Positions 48,329-62,500 are shown, numbered from the stretch's first letter. The stretch: DNA of 64,000 nt from Amia ocellicauda (GCF_036373705.1 NC_089854.1:25185225-25249224); one strand, 5' to 3'. Translations and numbers: made by a program. Notes: generated from the sequence alone by a model not told the origin.

Positions 48329-51300
48329 TCAGTGGCACGACTCAGGGGGGGATGTATTGCTCTCCACCCCCATCTCCACACTGACCCCTCTGCTCAGACC
48401 GGGCTGTAACTCCAAGGGGTCAATATGGTCCTTCCATGGAACATCCGCCCTGCTCATTGCTGAGGTATGTCCCTTCTGGTTCTTTCTCTTTTTTTTGTCC
48501 ACAGCAGAGAGGTTTTTCACCAGGTATCTCTTATCGAAACTTTCCTGATGAAAAGAAGAAGGAAGAAAGAAGAAGTGCTCAGTGGTTTCAGTGGTTACGC
48601 TCTCAGAGAGACGGCATGCAAGGGCGATCTCAAACACTCACCAGCACAAGTCTGTCCTTCAGTCTCTCCATGGTTTTACGGTTCGCTGTGGCCAAAGATA
48701 TGTAGGACGTCAGGAGAATACTGTGGAAAGGAATATGGTCACTGACGCCAGCACACAGAGACTGTCATACCTACTGTGTTTCAATTTACATGTTTACATT
48801 TTCACCATTAAGGATTACTTTATGTACACTTGGACATTTGAAGTTACATTTTACCCCTGGGGAATTAGTCATTATAGAAGGCATCCCTTGTTAATAAGAG
48901 AATCAAAAGCCTTCTTACTAGAAAAATAAATGCATGTCTTACCAGTAAGAGAATAGTGACCATCAACAGCAACTGTTTAAATCTGCACATATTTAACTAA
49001 TTGAAGACTGGGGAGCTTTATAATTTACTGCAACCATTCCATGGGCAAGACATACGTACATCTCTGTCAACAGCAAGGGGATAGCAAAGGCCTCAGACAT
49101 GAGGTAGAAAAGGACATTTTTGGCAATTGTGGGTAGGCTGTTCAGACACGTGGCTACCACATTGAGGACTTGGAGACTGCCTTGGAATGGCCCACAGACA
49201 TCGGAGGGTTGGAACCTGAAAGAGATACTACCATCATAAAGGAGAAACTTGGAGGCATATAAACATGCAGGGCCTTTCAGAGCCAACTAGTTATTAGCAC
49301 TGTTTGGTTATGATATTTTGAATACATAAAAACATTGCAAGACAAGAGATATGAGCTGCACTAGCCCCCTTTTTACAGAATATTGATTAAAATCAATGGG
49401 TGGTCTAACCTTGTAACAGAATTTGTATGGGTAAAATAATGTTGGGCGCCAGGTGAGCATTTTAATCCCACCAAATGAAATAAAAGACCATACAAAAACC
49501 AGTTACGTAGAACCCTGTAGCAAAACAATGTTTCTACTCACAGAACCCCCCGTGAAACCCTTTACACCCACATTATTTGGTATTCACTAGCTTAAGATAG
49601 GACAATACACTGTAAAGGTCGAATTTATATTTAAACATATCACAACTTTAGGAATGTGCACTTAATCATATTACAAATAACACACAAACATATGTACTAT
49701 CTATTTCTTACATCTCATAACAGCTCTAGAAATGTGCAAAGTTGCAAAATCACAAGCTAACAAACATATGCAAGCATTAAATAGAATATTTCTTTTAGCA
49801 TAACAATTCTAGAATTATGTGCAAATAGGCAACATTTCAAAGAGGACACCATGTGCAGATATGCAAAATACCTAGAGACAATCACATAACCACTCTAGAC
49901 ATGGGCAAATATGCAAATCACAAGCAAACATACATATGCAGGCATTGATTAGAACGTTTCAGTTAACATAGCAATGCTAGAATTGTGCAAATTAGCAAAC
50001 CTTCATAGGAGACACTAATGTCAGGGCAACCTAATACAGATATAAGAAAGCATATATGTACCCACCACAACACAAATAACTGCAACATACTAATATACCC
50101 ATATGCATCCACCACTCATTGATTGATATTCCAGTTATCCCGTGAACAAAACAAAATCTTTCCCACAGCTGTTTTCTAAGATCCTTATGTCCCACAATAC
50201 TTCTCCACAGTTCTCCTTGAATCAATTCATAATGTCGATGTTATAGTCTTACAGCTGAGACCGCCGTAGAGATGAACAAAAGAGATTCGTCAATTCCACT
50301 ACCCTATCATTGATATCCCAACAATACCGCAGACAACCAAACCAACCAAGTCCCAACCGTCTCCTGCCTTCAGTATCCAAAGCAATCACAAACATTCAAC
50401 ACAAAACGGCAAAGCGAAGGCTTCGTTTCAAACCATGATCGACATCTGCTCCGGTCCAAAACTTGAGTGAGCCACAGCGCCCAGCTTTCCCCACAAATGC
50501 CAGTGCTGTCTGCCTTCCCAGTCTGCAGCACGCACTCCACACAGTAGGAAAATAAACAGCCAACCAAAGAAAGAACCAAAACTCTCCAGGTTCCAAGTCC
50601 TCTTCCCTTTAAGCTTGGTACTTGAACGCTAGAAAACAAAATCTCCACCCACTAAACCAACTTAAATTATCTTCTTTCTTCACTCCCTAACACTTCTCTC
50701 TTTCCCTCTTCTTCACATCTTAACAACATCATCATCATTCGGGGATGCGTCTGATCTCTAACTCGTGCGACCTTCCTCAGTAGGACCCAGCCATTTTAAA
50801 GGCCATTAAACATAACACGACCAATCAAATGCCGTTAAAGAAATACAATACGGCACAACCTTTTCTGAATCAGTCTGGGTTAATGACAGCCCACAAGGCT
50901 AGAGCTTTGCAAGTTGTTCTTTCTATTGAGAAAGGCCTCCTATACATATACCCTGACAAACACAGGATTTCCACACATCGCCCCAACAGAGTTACAGACA
51001 GAGTTACCTATTGCAGGGAAACAGAAGTCTCAAACTAAGACTACTGCAAACACTAAAGAAATCCTGGGTTTACAGCTCAAATATGTAGATCTCACCAGTC
51101 TTCAAGGCCATCTCTGCTCCTATTCACTATACTAGGATGTTGTTGTTTTTTAATACAGAGACCTGTTTCATGTTATTACAGCCATGACACAGTGGATGAC
51201 CTAAATTATGACCCCTTCATCTGAAACTGCCACTGGTCAGCTGGAATTACACACAGACAGAAGAGGGACACCACCTGCCTGTGGAAGTGGATGGCCAAGG

Positions 51301-54300
51301 TAGTCAAAGACATCAGGAGACCCAACAGCAGCATGAAGTGGAACAACACGGAGGAACTGGATGGCCGAAACATCCGCCTGGCTGGCTCACATGTACTGAA
51401 GAGATAAAACTGAGGGGAGGAGAGGGGAGGGACAGTTTTGAAATATAGCATGTAAGTTTACCCTGGGCACTACAGGCCCACACTCACCTACTGAACACCA
51501 GACTTCAGGCCCACTGGGGAAAATATAAGCCTGTTACTGTATATTGACAGATATACAGGAAAAACAGGTGTTTGGAATTTATAAGAGGGGATCACTCAAT
51601 TCTGTAGGAAGTGGGAAAAGGGCTGAGGTAGGGGGTGCTGCATTGCTATGGAAAACGACTTGCCTTTTTGAGGTAAAACATGATGATCAGCTTGAGAACG
51701 AGGAGAAGGGGCATCAGGGGAGTGTAGAACAGTCCTACCCAGGTGACAGTCTGATTGTACACAATGTCCAGTACGTTCAGCGGGATGAGGAACTGCGGCT
51801 TCCCAATCTTCTGCACCAGGCGCCACGAGCACTTTTCCACCAAGTACCTACCAAGATGCATCCGACCAGCATTACATTTCAGCACAGCAGGCCTCTATCA
51901 GGCATATATCTTAATGTTTGAAATAAGTATCTACCAGTTCATGGACACCATCAGGTTGTCAAGTTAGACAAGATGTTTGTTCAATTATCATTTAAGACGG
52001 CAGTGGAGGTAACTTTGTCCTCATCATGGCATGCCCCAGTTTGACAAGAGGAGGTGTGGCCTCCTTCTGCCAAAGATTGCAGCTCCACAAAATGTTTACT
52101 ATTCAACTGAGGAAACTGCAGACAAAGTCCACTTAATCTATCCAGACAACTCTGTCGAAAATGTTTTCAGCCACTGTTGATGTTTTTTTTTTTTATAAAT
52201 ATGAAGACATTTTCTATTTCTTCAGTGTAGTTTCATCCATTACCAGGATTACAACAGATCACAACATTTAACAAAATAAGTTGCCTACTTTCTTGTGTAT
52301 CCAGTGAGGAAAGTGTGCCCAATGCAAGCCAGAAAGTCAAACATCATCAGCTTGTACATCTCCTGGCCAAATACATTTTCCCAGCACTGAAATGTACAAA
52401 ACAGGAACCAAATATTTTTTGAATTAAAAAAACAGACAGGTATCAGAAAGACATGCATTTTCTAAAATATGTTGCCATGCAACGAGTGTGTACACTCTGT
52501 ATACTGGAATACCTCTATGCAGACACTCATCCTCCAAACAGTGGTTCATATTCTACATAAGTGGTTCTGAAACTGGGCAAGAGAGTCGTAGAGGGTCAGA
52601 GTTCACTTCACATCCTAGGCTTTTATATTCTCACAGATGTGATAGAGTTGTAATTATGAAAATAATGTGAGCAGAACCATTAGTTTTAATACACTTTTTG
52701 AATTACAGAGCTGATTGTTTTTTTTGTTTTTTTTTACCCTTTCACATTTGCTACATTGCTTGGATTTTCCTATGCATAGAATCTGCTGACAGAGAAAGAA
52801 CAGGAACATCCCAAGACTGGCTAGCTTCAGGAAGATGCTCCTGTGGGGAAAAAAGAAAAAAATGAACTTCAGGCCACAACACTAAACTGTTTTTGTACTG
52901 TTCATCTTTAAGCTTAGAGCTGAGGGAAGCTGGGAAAGACCCTGCAGTAACAGGAAGAGCTAAAAAACAAACAATCCCAGAGGACTTGAAAGTGGAGGAA
53001 TAATTCAAGCGATTGTGGTTCAGGACAGGAAAGGTGTTTGAGAATCAGAGAGAGCTGGTATAGTGGTAAGGTGACAGTGATTGACAGCTGGTGAAGGTAG
53101 CTGGAAAGTCGGTGAGAGGGTGGGTCATTGTGGAAGGGTGCCTAAGCTGACAGAGGTCCTCACCTCACCAAGGTGATGTTGACCTGGACAGTGAGGGAAT
53201 ACTCCTCAAACTTGGCGATACCGCGGAACATGTGCGGCAGCAGGAAGTTGACGAGGGTGATGGTGATCGATGGGAGGTACTGCAACACGAGGTTGAAGAT
53301 CCAGCTTTTATCTTCCTAAAAGCAACAGAGGAGGCAGGTCACTGTTTGTCCACCACTGTGTTGGACGTTTGTGGAGAATAATTACAGTAACATCACCCTG
53401 TGCAGACAAAAGACTAAGATCCGAAGAATTAATTTCCCATTGGAGACTAAAATTAATTCACTTGAACTGGGCATCTTTCAATCGACATACCAGGGCAGTG
53501 TACCTGCGCTGACTGAGTGAACAACAGCACACACTCTACGAAGCCATTGATATTTAAGTTTGAAGACAACAACAAAACAGACTTCTTATAATTGTATGTG
53601 TTCTGTGCAAACTGATATGATCACCTGGGGTTTCTGGGAGACCTTGGTGGCAAAGTAAATGAAGGTGAATGCTCCAGAGAGCAGGATCAGGACGACCAAG
53701 TTCAGGACGACACGAACAACATAGATCAGAGCCCACTGCTTTACTGTCCGACGAGACACTTGCTGAAGAAATTTCTCCTCCTCCAGATCCACCTACAGAG
53801 AGATAGAGGGAGCGGAGGCAGGAGAGAGAGGAAGAGAGAGAGAGAAAAGTACTTGACTGTGAAAGCCTTCTGCTTTCATACATCACTGCCAACACAACAT
53901 CAAAATGATTCTATGAAGAGGACCGGCATTCAAATGAATGGACTGAAAGTTGAGAGCTGTTTTGTTCCTCCAGAGCTAAGACACAGTGGCACAGTTGACA
54001 CTAGGACAGCAGCCCCTTCCACACTCACTTTCAGGTCATTTAAGAAGCTGCTCTGTTTGAGCGAGGCGGAGCTGGCATCCTGGATGCAGAAGTCCCAGCC
54101 GCAGAACATTTTGTAGCACGTTGTCACCTTGTAACGGTCTGCCAGCATCCATTTCATCTTGTAGCTATTGACCATCCTGTCAAAGGAGTTCAGAGGTACA
54201 CGTACACAGATACAGACACATCCAGAAATGTATGGAACAACAGACAAACCTCATATCTCTCTTCCAGGTCTCTCATATCTCTCTCACATGGTCAAGTTCA

Positions 54301-57300
54301 CATGGATGCTTTTGGAAGCTCAAAACATGACCAGATGGGCCAGCCTTAACTAAGCTGTCTCACAGCACTTTCTCAATATCCAATGCTTTCCTTTGTTGTA
54401 ATGTTTTTTACCAAATTTGCACAAGGTTTCATTATGTGACAGTAGCATGGTAGCTATTCGGTGACTGCAGGGAATCAGCATTCGACAATTCAGTACAATG
54501 ACGGCTGTCTTTCAACTCCACTCCGGAAACACCTTCAGCTGTGACAAAATGTTTAAATAGCTAAGGAATACAAGCTGACTTAGAAGAACAGGGCTCTTCA
54601 ATGCATACCTTCTCACAACAAAGACCAGACTGACAAACAGAATTACAAAAATGTTGAGCAGAAAGAACAGAGGGATGTTGAGGCAGGCAGTGTCCAGGGT
54701 GCCCCTCCTGTAGAATCCATAGAAGAGAGCAGAGCGCCCCAAAATACCCTGTGGAGATAGGTGTGTGTGTAGTTTACTCAGTGTTTGATCCCAGCCTTTT
54801 ACGTAGCTATGTACTTATGTATACAGCTTTGCAAAATATGTGGAATGGCACAATTGCCCTCTTGATAATAATCCATATCCTTCCATATCTTTCTTATCTT
54901 GTTAACTTATTGTTTTATCTAACGTGGAAAGTCAGAGGAGAGTAAACACTGAATATTTGGTATTCAAGTGCAGAAAGTAGCCATTATTTTCAGAGGGATG
55001 ATTTTTAAATGGAAAGAAAAAGGCAAGATAACAACTTACCGACCCTGAAAAGACATCCAGAAATGAGTCATCTGTATTGCAAGGTTCTACAAGAAAAGAT
55101 TGTGAAAAATGGTGTTGGATTTAGTACAGTACAAAGAGAGATACTACATTAAATATTAAATATATACAGTTATGTCCATACATATTTGGACAAGGACACA
55201 ATTTTCATAATTTTGTCTCTGTATGCCACCACAATGGATTTGAGTGTGCTTTAAGTGTAGACTTTCATCTTTAATTTGAGGGTAGTTGCATCCAAATTGG
55301 GTGAACAGTGTAGGATTTACACCCATTTTTATATGTGCTCCCCCCAATTTTAGGGACTCAAAAGTATTTGGACAAACTAACATAATCATTAATTAAATTG
55401 TGAGTTTCAATACTTGGTTGCAAATCCTTTGCAGTCAATGACTGCCTGAAGTCTGGAACCCATAGACATCACCAGATGCTGGGTTTCTTCCCTGGTGATG
55501 CTCTGCCAGGCCTGGACTGCAGCTGTCTTTAGTTCCTGCTTGTTCTTAGGGCGTTTTGCCTTCAGGTTTGCCTTCAGCAAGTGAAATGCTGCTCAATTGG
55601 ATTCAGGTCAGGTGAATGACTTGGCCATTGCAGAACATTCCACTTCTTCACCTTAAAAAAGTCTTGGGTTGCTTTCGCAGTATGCATCATTGTCCATCTG
55701 CACTATGAAGCATCATCCAATGAATTGTGAAGCATTTGGCTGAATCTGAGCAGATAATATAGCCCTACACACTTCAGAATTCATCCTGCTGCTTTTGTCA
55801 GTGGTCACATCATCAAGATAACATGCTTCAGAGATGAGGTGGTATGCTTCAGATCATGAGCAGTTCTCTTCCCTTCTCTATACGCTTCTCTTCCCATCAT
55901 TCTGGAACAAGTTGATCTTTATCTCATCTGTCCATAGGATGTTGTTCCAGAACTGTAGAGGGTTCTTTATATATTTGTTGACAAACTCTAACCTGGTCTT
56001 CCTGTTTTTGGGGCATTTGGGACCAATGGTTTACATCTTGTGGTAAACCCTCTGTATTTACTCTGGTGAAGCCTTCTCTTGATTGTTGACTTTGACACAG
56101 ATACACCATCCTCCTGGAGGGTGTTCTTGATCTGGCCAACTGTTGTGAAGGGGTTTTTCTTCACCAGGGCAATAATTATGCTGTCATCCACCATTGTTTT
56201 CTGTGGTCTTCTGGGCCTTTTTCTGTTCCTGAGCTCACCAGTGCATTATTTCTCTTTAAGAATATACCAAGTAATGGATTTGGTCACACCTAACTGGTTG
56301 GACTGGTTTGTTTTGATTTCTAAGGCAAAACACCCCAAGAACAAGCAGGAACTAAAGACAGCTGCAGTCCAGGCCTGGCAGAGCATCACCAGGGAAGAAA
56401 CCCAGCATCTGGTGATGTCTATGGGTTCCAGACTTCAGGCAGTCATTGACTGCAAAGGATTTGCAACCAAGTATTGAAACTCACAATTTTATTTCATGAT
56501 TATGTTAGTTTGTCCAAATACTTATTTGTTAGTTTGTCCCTAAAATTGGGGGGACAACATATAAAAATGGGTGTAATTCCTACACCGTTCACCCAATTTG
56601 GATGTTATTGCCCTCAAATTAAAGATGAAAGTCTACATTTAAAGCACATCTTGTTTCCTTTCAAATCCATTGTGGTGGCGTACAGAGACAAAATGATGAC
56701 ATTTGTGTCACTGTCAAAATATTTATGGACCTAACTGTAGTTTTAAATCTACCTGTAGGACTAGGCCAATGGCACCATAATCATTTTCTCCCCATGAAAG
56801 AAAGGAAATGGCTTAACAAAATATTTGAGGTAGAGATAACTAGCCTGTTTAATTTATATTGTTTGTATTTTGTGATATTACATCAATCTGATTAACAAAC
56901 CAACGCTTCCCATACGCCTACACGTCAACACTTGCCTGGTCTCTGGAAGAGTGTCTCATTTCCCCTTCCAAACAGCAGAACAGGTACCACCAATAACCCC
57001 CCAGTGATGAGGCAGTGCATCATGTTCAGGTACACCAAGTAGCGAAGAAATGTAAAATATGACTTCACACCTGAACCAAATTTACCTGGGGAATGAAGAA
57101 TATTTAACATGCATCTAGACTTTGCATTACACCAATATAATATATAATATACCTCATATCTCATGTGTGGTCCTAAACATAAGCAGAACCCCAACCGTAG
57201 CTTGCACTACATTTTGAACTTATCTTCAATGTGAACTTAACCCTGGTCTGAATGTTAAATAACAACAATAAAATGAGCGTGTTGCAATGTTGCACAATTA

Positions 57301-59597
57301 ACAAGCTAATTGGTAAATGTCTGGTGGACAAAATAAATGATGACCCAATTTTTTTCCCAACAGACTGAAAAACGTGGTCGTGCTGTTAGCGCAGAGCTGT
57401 CCGCAGGCCCGGCGGCTCACCCTCGATGCGGTGCAGGGTGCTCCTCCACAGCTGCAGGCTCCACAGCGCCTCCGCCAGGTTCTCCTGCAGCCGCCGCCTC
57501 GACGTGCGCTGGCTGCGCTTCCACGACTCCCAGCAGTTGATGCTGCTGTGCTGCTGCTGCCGCGCATCCCTGCACAGACACCCAGCACAGCGTCACTCAC
57601 ACGGCATGGTGACTTCAGATGACCCGAGGAGTCAAATGTGATCATCAATTACTTATGCTTCACTTTCCATAACTACCAGAAGATGGCACTGCTGTTCTGA
57701 CACATGTATCATGTAATGGAAACGACGTCCTCTCTGCCCAAGAAAAACTCTTACACCACAATATTATATTTGCCTTGATTATATTTTCTGCACTTTGCAA
57801 TGTTTCCTTTGAACACAGTGAGTCGCCCTGGCTAAGGGTGTCTGCTAAGACAGTAAGTAACGATAATATGTGAAGAGTGCTGTTTCAGTGTGTTTGGTTA
57901 TTATTAATTGAACATAGTTTCTCGCCACTTGTCTAAGATGTATGTGAAAAAACCCACTTCCTTTCATAAAGGACCCTTGCCCCATTTACAATATTCATGC
58001 AGTGCAGTTTCTCTGGAGCCAGCTCTGCATTTGAAGGTCTGTGAGCTTGCAATCTTGCAGAACAGGTATAGGCTCAGTGGCAGGCCTGCCCTAGCAGCCA
58101 GAGTACCAGTATGCACTGTAAACACAGACTGGGCAGAGACCACACATTGGGCACAGTGTTTTCAGACCCCCTAAAGCCGCTCCCATTCAGTGTCAAAGAC
58201 AGAAATATTTACCTTCTGGCAGAAACTGTGCTCAATAACACAGTGAAAGGAAGGTCATTGCACTGTTTATCAATTAAAAAAAATAATAGAGAATTAACTG
58301 ACATTGAGTAGGGGTGGGGTAGCTAATACATTTGCCTTTATCTGTATTTATTTCCTTTATTTTCCCAGCCAACTGGCATTCAAGAGAATGAATGCAGCTT
58401 GGGAATAACAACACTGCATAGCCCTTGCATCAGCTACCAACAATGGAACATGTATCATGTGCAAAGTAGGAGTAATCCTGCTTTCCTCTGATGCCATTCC
58501 AGACTTCTGCATTCCCAATGACTAGCAAATGTATATAAAGTGCAGTTCACCACATTCATTAACTTTCCAGACCTGGTAACTCTCTTCTCAGTCATGGAGA
58601 GGGGGAGTGATCGGAGAGGCTGTTTGGCATCCCATTCTCTGGTGGCGATGGGCCAATGGCTCTCCTCCTCCTCTTCCTCCTCCTCCCCCTCCTCCTTCTG
58701 TCTCTCTGCCTCCTCAGCCACCCCAACAGGCTCCCTCTTGCCCGTTCTGCGGCGCAGGGACTTGGAGCTGGGGAGCTGGGTGAAGATGTCGGTCTGGTGG
58801 TAGCTGCAGGACTCCTCAGACAAGGCCGAGGCGGTGCTCTCATCTGCATCGACACAGAACGCAGAGGTGAAGAACGAGGGTCTGCTCAACTGCCTCGCTT
58901 TCTGGAAACTACAGTTAGCAACTCATCTCCCTGGGCGCATTTTTGGGGTGAAGATCATATTGTCATATTGGATTTCTTCCTCCATAAAGGGGTCAAAAGG
59001 TGGCAAGTGAGAAGATGGTAACAAATTGAGGCACTGTGGAAAAAAACTGACTCAACCCAACAGCTTGCAAATTTAGTTTTTGTTTCAAAGAGTTATGTTC
59101 AAAGTATTTATTCAAATGCTACATCCATGGATTAAGCCTTCTAGGTGACCTACTGAATCAGTTCAGCAAATAACTGATTTTTTTCTCAATAGGCATGTTG
59201 ATTAATTTCCAGCCATAAAATCAGAGAAATCCTTCTGGATCTGAAATCTGAGTTATTTTCAACAGAAACACTTACTGACATTCTCTAAGATGGAACCGGT
59301 TACAGAACCCTACTACTTGCTTATTTTTTGCTTCATGCCATGCCAACACATTGCCAAACAAAGAGTGTGTTCTTAAAATTAGTCTTAGCAAGTGACAGTA
59401 AAATGTATTTATACTCTAAAGGAGATGGGGAGGAAATCAGTTGCTTCTATAGAGAAAAGAAAACAGTGCTGGCAGTGAAGCAGGAAGGAAGCACAGAAGA
59501 CCTTAGCTGTGCTCAGATTGGCGGTGGTGCAGAGACGAGAGTGTTTACCTGATACCAGACGCAAAAACTCCACGTCCCCACAGGGGGTCAGCTCCAT
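48329..59597 (-). CDS. TMC8: Transmembrane channel-like protein 8 (EVER2)
   Basis: The mammalian protein sits in ER membranes with TMC6, interacts with the zinc transporter ZnT1, and restricts beta-papillomaviruses. Sixteen exons in gene order: 59597-59549, 58843-58573, 57569-57421, 57085-56936, 55086-55040, 54748-54609, 54176-54029, 53792-53625, 53315-53164, 52840-52738, 52386-52289, 51847-51664, 51409-51279, 49215-49060, 48720-48642, 48544-48329. Phases join to 746 residues (human about 726). Exon 2 has a Glu run ([12 protein letters not shown]). [16 protein letters not shown] begins the first membrane segment. [21 protein letters not shown] (from residue 460) and [18 protein letters not shown] are TMC hallmarks, the last favouring TMC8 over TMC6. 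Introns after exons 4, 12 and 13 use GC donors. The gene is adjacent to the SYNGR2 block in the same orientation as in human. Confidence 0.9.
49725..50010. repeat. Degenerate tandem repeat, two units of about 165 bases
   Basis: CTCTAGAAATGTGCAAAG... (from 49,725) and CTCTAGACATGGGCAAAT... (from 49,891) run in parallel, sharing CAAATCACAAGC, CATATGCAGGCATT and GCTAGAATTGTGCAAAT-type blocks and ending near GAGGACACC/GGAGACAC. It lies in the large intron between TMC8 exons 13 and 14. Confidence 0.7.
55167..56737 (-). mobile_element. Fold-back Tc1/mariner element in TMC8 intron 4
   Basis: The ends CAGTTATGTCCATA... and ...TATGGACCTAACTG are flanked by TA (55,165-55,166 and 56,738-56,739). The inverted arms are unusually long, about 400 bases each (55,167-55,562 and 56,322-56,737). 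Both arms carry the last part of a Tc1 transposase frame ([20 protein letters not shown] to GFATKY), on the minus strand at left and the plus strand at right. The middle holds the N-terminal transposase part on the minus strand ([25 protein letters not shown], about 56,000-56,190) and a decayed catalytic core. No open transposase frame remains. Confidence 0.88.
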
Positions 59598-62500
59598 GGC
59601 TCTTCAGTGCTGGGGTCTCACGGGTCCAGAGAGGTGGGGATTTCTTGGATCTTCTGAAGTGGACATAGCCAGGTTACAAAAATACAGCACGCATAGCCTG
59701 CGTCACTGGGCTGCAGGTTGCTGCCGTCATGTGACAGGAAACAGATGGGGTGGGGGAGGGGGGGGTAATTTCTTCCTTCTCTTAAGTGTACGTCTTTATT
59801 TTGATGCAGTTTTTAGACACAATGCCGTGACATACTTAATTTCTCACTTTCTCAGCACTGCAGCTCAGGAGGACAGTTAAAGGCCCGGAGTCTCAGCCTA
59901 CAGGTAAGATGGGGTGGAAGTAACCTCATGGTTGCCTTTGACTGTGGGCTGGTGGGGTAGATACACTCTCTGTTAATTAGATAGGCAGTGTTCGGTTGAT
60001 GATATATTGAATGTTACGGTTTTCAGTCAGATGCTGTTTTGCCACCTAAGAATCTAACAGCAGCATCTGTTTGCAGTTCAGCTAGTGACTGTTGAGTCTT
60101 CTGAATGGTTTTCTTCTTATTTTGTTAGCCACCACCACCATTTATCTATATATAACAACTTGGCACTACACTATTATATCATTCTGATCTGCCTAATGAG
60201 TTATCATATCCAACTGTGGACCTAGACATGATTGAATGCCTCTTGATCTTATCCAGTCTTTGATTCCTTATTAAAGAGTGCATTGATGATATGCCATAAT
60301 TGTTTTGATGCTTGTACTTGCATTTCTCAATTTGTATTTATGTAACTGTTGTAATTGTTTGGGCCTTGCTGAACCCAAGACAGTTCTTCGCTTTTTGACA
60401 GGGATGGGGGGAAGGGTATCAAAAAAGTAACTAAACAAATAACTCCATAGATGCTCTCTCTGTGGGTTTTCAATTAATGTATGGCAATGAATATGCCATT
60501 AGTGTTGTTGTAAAAAGGCGTGCTACTGCCTGGATAGAATTATTATTCTACATATGTTTGCTACTGGTTTACTTCAACCATCAAATTATTTAATTCCTAT
60601 AAATTTGTGATTTAAGATTAACCTAACCATATTTTATTATTTTTATCATTCATATTTTTGTTCGTAGTGGTTGTTATTTTTGTACTATATGTTACATGAT
60701 CATTTTAATCCTTGTGGAGTGCTTAATGTCTCTTACATGTCTATTACACTAAATATAGCTAGTCTAGAAATACAGTTGTTCGGAATTATTGAAACAAGTC
60801 ACATGGGCCCAACACTTAGGTGACCCAATGAATCAAAAGGCTACTGTACAAATAAGAACACAGATGGCAATGTCTGAGGCAGTGAGTGGGGGAGGTGTGA
60901 GTCAGGGTCTTGTGACAGTCTGCAGGGTCTCAGTGCAGCACAGTTGGCACTGCCAGTCAGCTGTGTTTTCATAACAGTGCAGATGCTGCCCATAGACCAC
61001 ACTGACCAGAGCTCCTGCACCACACACACACACACACACAGACTGCCTGACCACCAGCTCACCCTGAGACAACCAGCCCAGAACAGGACCATACACTACA
61101 GCACCTCAGAGCGGTAGAACCTGCACGTGCTTGTTTTACTGGGTCAAATCCCACTATTTACTGATAAACACAAAGCTAAGGTAGACTTCAATGACAGTGA
61201 AATAATAATCTGGCCTTACATTTGGGGAAAGATGTGGTCATTAAGAAATCCAATCTTAAATTGGAGGACAACACACACAAAAAGGTGTCGAGACCAAATG
61301 GCAGTTATTGGGAGACCAAAGAAAGAACAAGAATAACCAAAATAACAACAACAGATAAGTAATGACAAAACAAGCAAGCATTTTACATAATCAGATTGTC
61401 AGACGTTGTTTATTAAAAGTAAGCTTAACATCTAATACAGAATGAGAAAGACTCCTTATTAAGCAAGTTGAGACATGACCCAACAGAGCTGCAGGCGTCC
61501 ACGAGCAAGGACCTCTCTCTACTGTGAGTCCTCCAAGCTGACACTCCCTCACAGCTACAGCAACAAAAGCAGACAGGACAGGAAAAAGCTTACAGTATTG
61601 AGTAACAGCCTGGGAATTGTATAAAACTGCTGTGTTGTTTCTGCAGAATACCTATTATCAAACAAACAAAAAATTACATTTAAAATGAAAACCATGTTGT
61701 GGCACTGTTACACTTTATCGTAGCTCAGACCTCAATATTTTAAATGGTACACCACTGAGGTTACGTGTTTATGCATTTCCTTTACTGCTGTGACTTTTGC
61801 CTTTGCTGCATGTCAGTCATCTGCTGTACTGCTGGACATTCAAAGTCATTCTGCTCTGTTATGTAGTGCTGATGTGTCCGTGTTCACCCAGCCAAGAGTT
61901 TGACAAACCAGGCCAAAATAGGTAGTTTTCTTTCTTTCTTTGTTTTTCCATGTTCAGTCATACAGAGAGTAAACACAAAACCTGAGATTGGTGCACTGGG
62001 TGTTTGATGTTTGCTGACGCAGTGTGGAAAAAAAATCACTCTTGGAATAGCCCTGTGGTATTACAGACAATTGGAGTTGGTTGTTAACTGAGGGAATGAT
62101 ACTTGTTGATTGGTGAATGCTCTACATTGGTTTATTATCAGGAGAGGTTTCTAAAAGCACACAGTTCATGGTGTTCATATGAATCCGCAGACTGCAATTA
62201 TGCCCGAGAAACAAATATCACTTAAACCAACCTGTTTTAGTCGAAGCTAGTGTGCTGCAGTCACCTGAAGCCACTGCATTATGTCTTAACCTGAATATAT
62301 TTTGTGTCTAAATGGCTGCTTTTCCTGTTGTACAGCACCAATGATAGCTACTGATGCACTGGTAATTTGTACAATATGCACTATAAAAAAAGAAGTAAAT
62401 TTTTAAAAAAAAGTGTTAATTTGAGATGTTATTTTTTGTCCTCTGTGGTCCCACAGTGTGCACTTTCAGTATTTCCTTTTCTATTAACTGGTAAACTAAT

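Noticed and set aside
49443-49455. TGGCGCCCAAC on the minus strand, like a lysine-tRNA primer-binding site
   Set aside because: I could not find paired long terminal repeats or any coding remnant beside it; at most a fossil LTR fragment, more likely chance.
50370-50648. 92-residue minus-strand open frame in a TMC8 intron
   Set aside because: It has no domain, no splice continuity with TMC8 and no known similarity.
51544-51921. 125-residue plus-strand open frame
   Set aside because: It is antisense to TMC8 exon 12 and is explained by that exon's codon structure.
58656-59021. 121-residue plus-strand open frame with Leu-rich start
   Set aside because: It is the antisense of the Glu-rich run in TMC8 exon 2.
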